NCBI GenBank assembly: GCA_002687795.1
Contig: NZBG01000021.1
Location: forward strand, 1-23,362
Length of the DNA: 23,362 bases
Source of the DNA: Candidatus Woesearchaeota archaeon
Lineage (GTDB): Archaea; Nanobdellota; Nanobdellia; Woesearchaeales; GCA-2687795
Direction: 5' to 3'
This document shows positions 8,427 through 12,589 of this stretch, in pieces. Position numbers and translations under genes: made by a program. Positions within the stretch are counted from its first letter, which is position 1. Each line of letters begins with the position of its first letter. Under the pieces are notes generated by a model, which saw only the letters and a program-made list of their open reading frames with translations, had not been told where the DNA came from and did no database searches.

Positions 8427-8595
8427 TTCCACTTTTCTATGAGAAGTGGTTTAGCAACAATATATATATCCTGTTGGAATTTTGTGTGCTCAAAAACCGC
8501 CCATCCAATTGACAGCGGAATTTTGAGCGTCAAAAACCACTCGATTATGCAGACGCTACCAAACATGCCACCCATCTATGATGGGTGATTTTTGA
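8427..8595. repeat. Non-coding stretch with two matching hairpins and an internal direct repeat
   Basis: Part of the 391-base gap between two tRNA genes. Hairpin 1 (8429-8449) pairs CCACTTTTC with GAGAAGTGG across a TAT loop. Hairpin 2 (8569-8587) pairs CACCCATC with GATGGGTG, also across TAT, and is followed by ATTTTTG. Both share the loop context TCTATGA and a CCAC base. Between them GGAATTTTG plus (T)CAAAAACC is repeated at 8476-8500 and 8517-8540. No convincing coding frame. It could be a small RNA gene, or a foldback remnant with a hairpin at each end; undecided. Confidence 0.5.
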
Positions 8596-8603
8596 CAATA
8601 TTA

Positions 8604-8760
8604 TGGAGGTTAACCAGCTCAAAGAAATGAGTGAAGAAAAATAAAGTGAAACGAAGCTCAAGACGATGGAAGAAAAAAGGCCAGATGAGATGGAAATGGC
8701 AGAGAAAAAGGATGAAAAAAGAGAAGAGAAAAAGGATGAAGAAATAATAAAAGTTCCTTT
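8604..8760 (+). other. Purine-rich stretch without a credible gene
   Basis: From 8604 the plus strand is dominated by A and G, with GAGAAAAAGGATGAA occurring twice within about 25 bases near 8700-8745. A 13-codon frame starts at 8604 and a longer one at 8666, but the latter runs through the antisense of tRNA-Thr. I see no promoter or family match. Confidence 0.4.
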
Positions 8761-8835
8761 CTTATATTTTTCTTGTATTATACTTAAATACTTAATAAAA
8801 GCCTCAGATGGGGATCGCACCCATGACCTGCAGCT

Positions 8836-8859
8836 GTCTGAAGTCAGGAAATCTGACTT
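8836..8859 (-). other. 24-nt intron at the canonical 37/38 site of tRNA-Thr
   Basis: The inner helix AGTCAG/CTGACT (loop ATTTC) is flanked by 3-nt bulges TA|A and AC|A. The central helix CTCG with TCAG has one C-C mismatch, so it is a relaxed motif. The outer helix is the anticodon stem, which forms fully only after the 30/31 intron is gone. Confidence 0.8.
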
Positions 8860-8866
8860 TACGAGG

Positions 8867-8886
8867 TTCGGCTTCTAAACATAAAA
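8867..8886 (-). other. 20-nt intron between tRNA-Thr nucleotides 30 and 31
   Basis: The bulge-helix-bulge has central pairs CGGC (nt 25-28) with GCCG inside the intron, bulges AG|T and AA|C, outer helix GAG with CTC of exon 2, and a 3-bp inner helix with a 7-nt loop. Removing it restores C31 pairing with G39. Confidence 0.85.
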
Positions 8887-8916
8887 CTGCCGCTCTGCTA
8901 GCTGAGCTACTGAGGC

Positions 8917-8935
8917 AAAAAAACTTCGTTTTTTT
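8917..8935. repeat. Perfect A7C-TTC-GT7 hairpin abutting tRNA-Thr
   Basis: Seven A plus C pair with G plus seven T around a TTC loop (GAA on the minus strand). It directly adjoins the first tRNA-Thr base, upstream in the direction of transcription. Confidence 0.7.
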
Positions 8936-8944
8936 GTTTAAGTT

Positions 8945-9017
8945 CTTAACTAAGCCTATTTTCTCGCTTCGCTCGGAATAGGCTATCTAATTTTTTCTGC
9001 GGAAAAAATTAGTTAAG
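8945..9017. repeat. Three-way-junction-like nested inverted repeats
   Basis: CTTAAC pairs with GTTAAG as the closing stem. Inside are GCCTATT/AATAGGC with a CTCGCTTCGCTCG loop (8954-8983), and TAATTTTTTC/GAAAAAATTA with loop TGCG (8988-9011). It lies just 3' of the zinc-ribbon gene on the minus strand and may act as its terminator or an RNA stabiliser; function inferred from position only. Confidence 0.55.
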
Positions 9018-9026
9018 GTTATAAAA

Positions 9027-9188
9027 CTAGAGCTTCTCAAGAACCTTTTCCTTATCATTCCCAAGATTCTTCTGGCACTCAGGGCAGATAACATGCTTCT
9101 TGCCCTTCTTATCCTTGACATAGGTTCCTATCAGTTTCTTGAGGAAATTCAGCTCAATCTTTTTCTTGCAAATTTCGCATTTTGGCAT
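9027..9188 (-). CDS. Small zinc-ribbon protein (53 aa)
   Basis: A short minus-strand gene starting MPKCEICKKKIEL and ending VLEKL with a TAG stop. It has two CxxC knuckles, CEIC at residues 4-7 and CPEC at about 35-38, with a Lys-rich linker (KDKKGKK), giving a four-Cys zinc ribbon. The TATA-like TTTTTATATA at 9211-9220 sits 23-32 bases before the ATG, so it has its own leaderless promoter, divergent from the DUF106 gene. Small zinc ribbons of this kind often bind nucleic acid or accompany transcription or translation factors, but no specific family is recognised. Confidence 0.8.
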   Translation of the reverse strand: MPKCEICKKKIELNFLKKLIGTYVKDKKGKKHVICPECQKNLGNDKEKVLEKL

Positions 9189-9210
9189 GCAAACAAAGAA
9201 ATCTTTCAGG

Positions 9211-9220
9211 TATATAAAAA
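9211..9220 (-). promoter_or_regulatory. TATA box of the zinc-ribbon gene
   Basis: TTTTTATATA on the minus strand, 23-32 bases before the ATG. It faces away from the 9241-9250 box. Confidence 0.6.
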
Positions 9221-9240
9221 TTTGTAAAAATACGATGGTT

Positions 9241-9250
9241 TTTTATATAA
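9241..9250 (+). promoter_or_regulatory. TATA box of the DUF106 gene
   Basis: TTTTATATAA lies 25-34 bases upstream of the ATG at 9275, consistent with a leaderless transcript. Confidence 0.6.
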
Positions 9251-9274
9251 TGGTTTATTTGGTTTCCCTAGAAA

Positions 9275-10021
9275 ATGTTTGAATCATTCATAAACCCAAT
9301 ATTCGCGCCATTGCTCAGGCTTCCTATTCTCTGGGTAGTTGTAATAATCTCATTTACAGTCTCTCTAATTATCACATTAGTCTACAAATTCACAACAAAC
9401 CAGAGCTTAATGAAAACACTCAAAGATGAGATGAAAGAGTTCCAGAAAGAGGTCAAAGAGCTTAAGAATGAGCCGGAGAAAGCAATGGAAGTCCAAAAAA
9501 GGGCAATGCAGACAAACATGAAATATATGGGCCATTCAATGAGGTCAACTTTATTCACCTTTATCCCGATCATCATCATATTCGGCTGGATGAACTCTCA
9601 TATTGCTTATGAAGCAATAAACCCAAGCCAGGAATTCACAACAACCCTCCTGCTAAACAATGATGTTAAAGGCGAGATAGAGCTTATAGAATCTGAAGGT
9701 ATTACTGTAAAAAGCGAGAACCCAAAAACAATAGAAGACGGCAAAGCAATCTGGCTCCTTGAAGCTGAAAGAGGAGAATATCTGTTGGAATACAAATTCC
9801 AGGGCAGAAGCTATACAAAAGAATTGTTGATAACAGAGCAGCAGGGATACAGCAAGGTATCAAAGAAAGTAAGCGATGGGTTTGTAAAAACCATTAACAT
9901 TGACAACAACCCGATGAAAGTCCTTAACCTATTCGGCTGGAAGGTTGGCTGGCTGGGGACTTATATTATATTCTCTTTGATCTTCAGCATGACATTGAGG
10001 AAGATTGTTAAGGTTTATTAG
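9275..10021 (+). CDS. DUF106 / EMC3-TMCO1-like membrane insertase (archaeal Oxa1/YidC superfamily)
   Basis: 248 residues with three membrane segments at about 18-38, 91-107 and 225-243. Between TM1 and TM2 is a charged cytosolic coiled coil (45-80, KTLKDEMKEFQKEVKELK) followed by NMKYMGHSMRSTLF, the signature arrangement of archaeal DUF106 proteins. These belong to the Oxa1/YidC/EMC3/TMCO1 superfamily and help insert membrane proteins. A beta-rich insert (about 120-215, e.g. KGEIELIESEGITV, GEYLLEYKFQGRSYTKELL) lies between TM2 and TM3 and is predicted to face outside. The ATG fits a leaderless promoter. The EamA transporter gene follows after 36 bases with its own TATA-like element. Confidence 0.85.
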   Translation: MFESFINPIFAPLLRLPILWVVVIISFTVSLIITLVYKFTTNQSLMKTLKDEMKEFQKEVKELKNEPEKAMEVQKRAMQTNMKYMGHSMRSTLFTFIPIIIIFGWMNSHIAYEAINPSQEFTTTLLLNNDVKGEIELIESEGITVKSENPKTIEDGKAIWLLEAERGEYLLEYKFQGRSYTKELLITEQQGYSKVSKKVSDGFVKTINIDNNPMKVLNLFGWKVGWLGTYIIFSLIFSMTLRKIVKVY

Positions 10022-10026
10022 TAAGA

Positions 10027-10034
10027 TTTATTAA
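10027..10034 (+). promoter_or_regulatory. TATA-like element of the EamA gene
   Basis: TTTATTAA lies 24-31 bases before the ATG at 10058. Confidence 0.4.
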
Positions 10035-10057
10035 TTCTCTAAAATAAAACCTGATTT

Positions 10058-10939
10058 ATGCAATCATGGATATTATTCACTGTTTTAGCCACTTTACTTT
10101 GGTCGGTTGTAAGTATAATCGACAAATTTGTAGTAGAAAAGTGGGTTAAGAAACCAGCCTTTATTGTTATAGTGATTTGTATTGTTGGACTGCTTGCAGG
10201 ATTACTTGTATATCTGTTTAAAGGTTTCTCACATCTGTCATACTTTAATATTGCCCTGGCCATGGTCACAGGGGTCCTTTATGTTTTATCACTTCTTCTG
10301 TATTTTGAAGCAGTAAAAACAGAAGAGATCTCCCGCATTGTTCCGCTCTGGTATTTATCGCCCATCTTTGTTTCAATCCTTGCTTCAGTATTTCTGGGAG
10401 AAATCTTCACACCTGTAAAATATTTAGGTATTTTTATACTGGTAGCTGGTGCGATGTTAATATCTTTCAAGAACATAATAAAATTGAGCCTGGGAAAACC
10501 ATTCTGGTTCATGGTATTAGCATCTTTGATGGTGGCAGTAAGCTATGTAATAACAAAACATCTTCTCAACTTTGCTGATTACTGGACAGTTTTTTCATAT
10601 TCCAGAATCGGGGCATTCTTGGCTGTAATCCCCATATTCTTAAAACTTTCCAGGGTTATACTATCAAGCCACTATGGCAATAAGGTGATAGGCATAATAT
10701 CATTAAACGCAGTAATAGGCCTAACCGGCATGTTGCTCGTTACAATAGCTGCATCAATAGGCCATGTATCCTTGGTTAATGCATTATCTTCCATACAGCC
10801 CTTCTTTGTTTTGTTATTAACTTTATTCTTAAGCCTCTTCTTCCCACACATAATAAAAGAAGAAATCACAAAATCAACAATATCTCTAAAACTCATCGCA
10901 ATAGCTTTGATGTTTTTAGGCGTGATCTTAATAACTTAA
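10058..10939 (+). CDS. EamA/DMT-superfamily transporter
   Basis: 293 residues, almost wholly hydrophobic, with about ten membrane helices in two EamA-type halves (residues 1-140 and 150-293). Each half starts with a W-rich helix and ends with a VLGxxLI-type helix (YLGIFILVAGAMLIS; LKLIAIALMFLGVILI). Motifs such as YFEAVKTEEISRIVPLWYLSPIFVSILASVFLGE match the drug/metabolite transporter signature. The substrate cannot be told; metabolite export is the family's usual role. It converges on eL34 with seven bases between stop codons. Confidence 0.88.
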   Translation: MQSWILFTVLATLLWSVVSIIDKFVVEKWVKKPAFIVIVICIVGLLAGLLVYLFKGFSHLSYFNIALAMVTGVLYVLSLLLYFEAVKTEEISRIVPLWYLSPIFVSILASVFLGEIFTPVKYLGIFILVAGAMLISFKNIIKLSLGKPFWFMVLASLMVAVSYVITKHLLNFADYWTVFSYSRIGAFLAVIPIFLKLSRVILSSHYGNKVIGIISLNAVIGLTGMLLVTIAASIGHVSLVNALSSIQPFFVLLLTLFLSLFFPHIIKEEITKSTISLKLIAIALMFLGVILIT

Positions 10940-10946
10940 ATAGAAC

Positions 10947-11375
10947 TCAATCCTTCTTCGGCTTATCTTCCTTTGCTTCCTTGGCCGCTTCTTTCTTTAC
11001 TTTCTCTGTTTTCCCCTTTTTCTCAGTCTTCTCAACCTTTTCCTGCTTCTTTTTCTCTTCGTCTTTGCTCTTTGCTTCTTTTTCTTCCTTTACCTCTTCC
11101 GGCTTTTCAACTGGCCTTGCCTTCTCAACCACAGCCTTTCTCATGCATCTTGAGCAAAGATTGCCGCCAAAAGGCCTCTCAGGCCTCTTCTTAGTCTTAG
11201 GCAGATTACTCATCTTATAAGGCCTTTCTCTTGGCACCCCTTTCAAAGCAGTTCCGCAGCATCCGCACTTAGCTGCCTTAGGCTTTCTCTTCCTGTAATG
11301 GAGCACAGTCCTTGCCCCGGGAGTTCTAACGAAAACCCTTCTAAAAGTCCTTGACTTAAATCTTCCTGCTGGCAT
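10947..11375 (-). CDS. rpl34e: Ribosomal protein eL34 (L34e) with long charged C-terminal tail
   Basis: 142 residues. The core, residues 1-85, matches archaeal L34e: basic start (MPAGRFKSRTFRRVFVRTPG), CGCC at 37-40 and CSRC at 74-77 forming the zinc-ribbon ligands, and ERPFGG before the second pair. It is a 50S subunit protein. Archaeal L34e usually ends near residue 90; here about 55 extra residues consist nearly only of K, E, A and D (KEEKEAKSKDEEKKK and so on), likely disordered. The ATG at 11373-11375 follows a TATA box by about 25 bases. A MITE-like element lies upstream between this promoter and the divergent one. Confidence 0.93.
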   Translation of the reverse strand: MPAGRFKSRTFRRVFVRTPGARTVLHYRKRKPKAAKCGCCGTALKGVPRERPYKMSNLPKTKKRPERPFGGNLCSRCMRKAVVEKARPVEKPEEVKEEKEAKSKDEEKKKQEKVEKTEKKGKTEKVKKEAAKEAKEDKPKKD

Positions 11376-11396
11376 AATATAAGAGAAAAATATTGG

Positions 11397-11406
11397 TATT
11401 TAAAAA
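11397..11406 (-). promoter_or_regulatory. TATA box of eL34
   Basis: Minus strand CTTTTTAAATACC, about 25 bases before the ATG. Confidence 0.55.
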
Positions 11407-11422
11407 GCTTCTTATTTACACT

Positions 11423-11428
11423 CAACAA
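11423..11428. repeat. Target-site duplication, left copy (CAACAA)
   Basis: Identical to 11596-11601 and directly abuts the left inverted repeat. Confidence 0.7.
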
Positions 11429-11595
11429 GGGTTTCATCCAAAAAGAAGGTTGCCATCAATTATGCGAGCTTTATCAATTTTAGGACTCCTGACTGGAAGG
11501 GGGTTGTCCCTTACGGGGAACCCAGTCCGTTTATAGGAGAAGCAGAAAGCGAGCCAGATGGCAACCCGAGCTATGCGAGTTTTTGGATGAAGCCC
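11429..11595. mobile_element. MITE-like 167-bp element with 16-bp inverted repeats and 6-bp target duplication
   Basis: Left terminus GGGTTTCATCCAAAAA (11429-11444) and right terminus (11580-11595), read on the other strand as GGGCTTCATCCAAAAA, match 15 of 16. The element is flanked by identical CAACAA at 11423-11428 and 11596-11601, the mark of a target-site duplication. No coding frame fits inside. Subterminal 10-bp inverted repeats GGTTGCCATC/GATGGCAACC (11448-11457, 11557-11566) and a strong central hairpin make the whole a foldback. A transposase from elsewhere would have to mobilise it; family not identified. Confidence 0.75.
11491..11527. repeat. Stable hairpin in the centre of the MITE-like element
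   Basis: GACT/AGTC, then GGGTT/AACCC, then TCCC/GGGG closing a TTAC loop, with a one-sided GGAAGG bulge and a single G bulge. It is the only GC-rich non-tRNA structure in the window. Confidence 0.6.
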
Positions 11596-11601
11596 CAACA
11601 A
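11596..11601. repeat. Target-site duplication, right copy (CAACAA)
   Basis: Directly abuts the right inverted repeat; the TATA box of the next gene starts 7-8 bases further on. Confidence 0.7.
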
Positions 11602-11608
11602 GTAAAAG

Positions 11609-11619
11609 CTTAAATAGTA
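11609..11619 (+). promoter_or_regulatory. TATA box of the polyprenol-kinase-like gene
   Basis: GCTTAAATAGT, 21-31 bases before the ATG at 11640. Confidence 0.55.
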
Positions 11620-11639
11620 ATTAAGAAAATAAAGTATCT

Positions 11640-12308
11640 ATGAGCTGGGATCTTAAGAAGGAAATAGGAAGGAAGGCTATCCATTTATTATCAATATTCT
11701 TTTTAATAATCTACATTATATTTGCTTCAACATTCAGCCATAGAATCGCTCTGCTTATCTTAGGATTTCTGCTTATAACACTTATTGAGTTTGAATATCT
11801 AAGAGTTGAAACAGGAATGAAAATTCCAATAATATCGCTTCTTTGGAGATATAGGCGAGCTAAAGAGCGTAATAAGTTAGGAGGAGAAGTTTATTTCCTT
11901 ATTGCTTCCATCCTTTGTCTTGCGTTATTTGATTTAAGAATAGCAGCAGCAGCAATTTTAATGTTAACCTTTGGCGATTTAGTAGCTGCATTAATCGGAA
12001 AGCGGTTTGGAAGAATATGGATACCTAAATTAAAAGACAGAGCTGTTGAGGGAGTATTAGCAGAATTGGCTGTGGATTTAATAATTGGTTTCCTAATAAT
12101 TAGATCATTAGTTAATGGTTCTGTATGGTGGCTTTCATCAATAATTCCATCAGGTCAGCCAATATGGCCTATAATTATAACAATGGCTTTAACAGCAACT
12201 ATTGTAGAAACATTAGTGCATAAATTAGATGATAATCTGCTTGTTCCTTTATTTTCAGGATTTAATGGCCAGATTGTGCTTATACTATTAAGCATAAAGA
12301 TAATTTAA
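11640..12308 (+). CDS. Dolichol/phytol-kinase-like (CTP-dependent polyprenol kinase family) membrane protein
   Basis: 222 residues, about six to seven membrane helices. It carries the RKAIHLLS motif at residues 11-18, LGGEVYFLIASILCLALF, the conserved FGDLVAALIGKRFG segment, KDRAVEGVLAEL (equivalent of K-S/T-x-E-G-S) and DDNLLVPLFSG near the C-terminus. This order matches the SEC59/VTE5/DGK1 family, which uses CTP to phosphorylate polyprenols, phytol or diacylglycerol. In an archaeon the likely substrate is dolichol, for glycan carrier synthesis, or another isoprenoid alcohol; the exact substrate is not evident. ATG fits a leaderless transcript. The adjacent reductase-family gene (12590-13660) is also isoprenoid-related but lies on the other strand. 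Confidence 0.8.
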   Translation: MSWDLKKEIGRKAIHLLSIFFLIIYIIFASTFSHRIALLILGFLLITLIEFEYLRVETGMKIPIISLLWRYRRAKERNKLGGEVYFLIASILCLALFDLRIAAAAILMLTFGDLVAALIGKRFGRIWIPKLKDRAVEGVLAELAVDLIIGFLIIRSLVNGSVWWLSSIIPSGQPIWPIIITMALTATIVETLVHKLDDNLLVPLFSGFNGQIVLILLSIKII

Positions 12309-12328
12309 GGGATTATAATTCTAAAGAA

Positions 12329-12349
12329 AAAATAGCCCCGCCAGGATTC
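12329..12349. repeat. 21-bp direct repeat of tRNA-Gln 3' end (distal copy)
   Basis: Exact copy of 12443-12463, spaced 114 bases. tRNA 3' ends are common integrase attachment sites, and duplicated 3' ends mark integration or excision, but no integrase or cargo is present between the copies. Confidence 0.6.
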
Positions 12350-12389
12350 CCACGTAAGGATTTCATCCTTACCAACCTGTGGTCTATTT
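12330..12389. repeat. Foldback hairpin carrying a copy of the tRNA-Gln 3' end
   Basis: AAATAG pairs with CTATTT, followed by imperfect pairs (CC/GG, CAGG/CCTG), and is capped by the perfect hairpin GTAAGGAT-TTC-ATCCTTAC at 12354-12372. Its first arm (12329-12349) is identical over 21 bases to 12443-12463, the 3' end of tRNA-Gln plus four bases of trailer. It may be a duplication scar or a structured trailer of the minus-strand transcript. Confidence 0.6.
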
Positions 12390-12481
12390 CTCACTCTGTT
12401 TGAAATAGCCCGACTTGGTTACGAAGCGATGCGAGAAAACATAAAATAGCCCCGCCAGGATTCGAACCTGAGTCCTCGGAC

Positions 12482-12509
12482 GTTTTCAATGAAAACAATG
12501 TTATCATCA
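12482..12509 (-). other. 28-nt intron at the canonical 37/38 site of tRNA-Gln
   Basis: Full bulge-helix-bulge: outer helix is the anticodon stem, central TTTT with GAAA, bulges GG|T and AC|G, inner helix GATGA-T-AAC with GTT-T-TCATT closing an ATT loop. Confidence 0.9.
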
Positions 12510-12525
12510 CCAAAATCCGAGATGA

Positions 12526-12540
12526 TTAGTCTCGTTAGAT
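12526..12540 (-). other. 15-nt intron in the D-arm of tRNA-Gln (21/22)
   Basis: Central pairs GGTC with GACT (one G-U) are flanked by bulges AA|A and AA|T. The inner helix is only TC/GA around TAAC and the outer helix is weak, so this is a minimal relaxed motif. Removal restores the normal GGTCAATCAT D-arm. Sliding by one or two bases gives the same mature RNA; this placement gives the best fold. Confidence 0.78.
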
Positions 12541-12570
12541 TTGACCACTACACCACAGGGCTATATAATA

Positions 12571-12584
12571 GTAATATATATTAC
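12571..12584. promoter_or_regulatory. TATA-containing palindrome upstream of tRNA-Gln
   Basis: GTAATATATATTAC is a perfect 14-bp palindrome starting 9 bases before the tRNA. The TATATA core probably serves tRNA-Gln transcription. Confidence 0.45.
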
Positions 12585-12589
12585 ACTGT

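Larger units (their letters stand above)
8800..8916 (-). tRNA. tRNA-Thr(CGU) with two introns
   Basis: On the minus strand the exons are 8916-8887, 8866-8860 and 8835-8800. Joined, they give 73 nt: acceptor GCCTCAG/CTGAGGC, TA, D-stem GCTC/GAGC with an 8-nt loop, anticodon stem GCAGC/GCTGC (five Watson-Crick pairs), loop CTCGTAA with anticodon CGT, variable AGGTC, T-stem ATGGG/CCCAT with loop TGCGATC, discriminator U at 8800. U73 and the loop are typical of archaeal tRNA-Thr. Read as a single-intron gene, the loop would show UAU and the fold is poor; two introns resolve it fully. A TATA-like CTTAAACA lies near 8935-8942. Confidence 0.9.
12447..12562 (-). tRNA. tRNA-Gln(UUG) with two introns
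   Basis: Minus-strand exons 12562-12541, 12525-12510 and 12481-12447 join to 73 nt: acceptor AGCCCTG/CGGGGCT, TG, D-arm GTGTAGTGGTCAATCAT as in archaeal Gln/Glu tRNAs, anticodon stem TCGGA/TCCGA, loop TTTTGGG with anticodon TTG, T-stem TCAGG/CCTGG with loop TTCGAAT, and discriminator A at 12447. A1-U72 is the usual archaeal tRNA-Gln end. The gene lies 27 bases downstream of the reductase stop, with an A/T palindrome (GTAATATATATTAC, 12571-12584) at TATA position. Confidence 0.92.

Noticed and set aside
8390..8575. 61-codon minus frame
   Set aside because: It ends inside tRNA-Glu and covers the hairpin region; no ribosome site or motif.
8545..8820. Serine-rich 91-codon minus frame
   Set aside because: It starts inside tRNA-Thr and is the complement of the purine-rich stretch; no promoter or family match.
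8666..8878. Open frame of 70 codons on the plus strand containing DGDRTHDLQLSE
   Set aside because: That peptide is the well-known translation artefact of a tRNA antisense strand; it lies over tRNA-Thr.
8800..8916. tRNA-Ile(UAU) reading of the tRNA-Thr locus with a single intron
   Set aside because: The discriminator U, the stem mismatch and a poor central helix argue against it; the two-intron Thr solution pairs perfectly.
11429..11595. SRP RNA or RNase P RNA as an explanation of the structured stretch
   Set aside because: I could not find the conserved motifs of either, it is too short, and the target-site duplication points to an insertion.
12333..12440. A second complete tRNA gene
   Set aside because: Only the 3' acceptor/T-arm portion is present; no matching 5' acceptor, D-arm or anticodon arm could be assembled.
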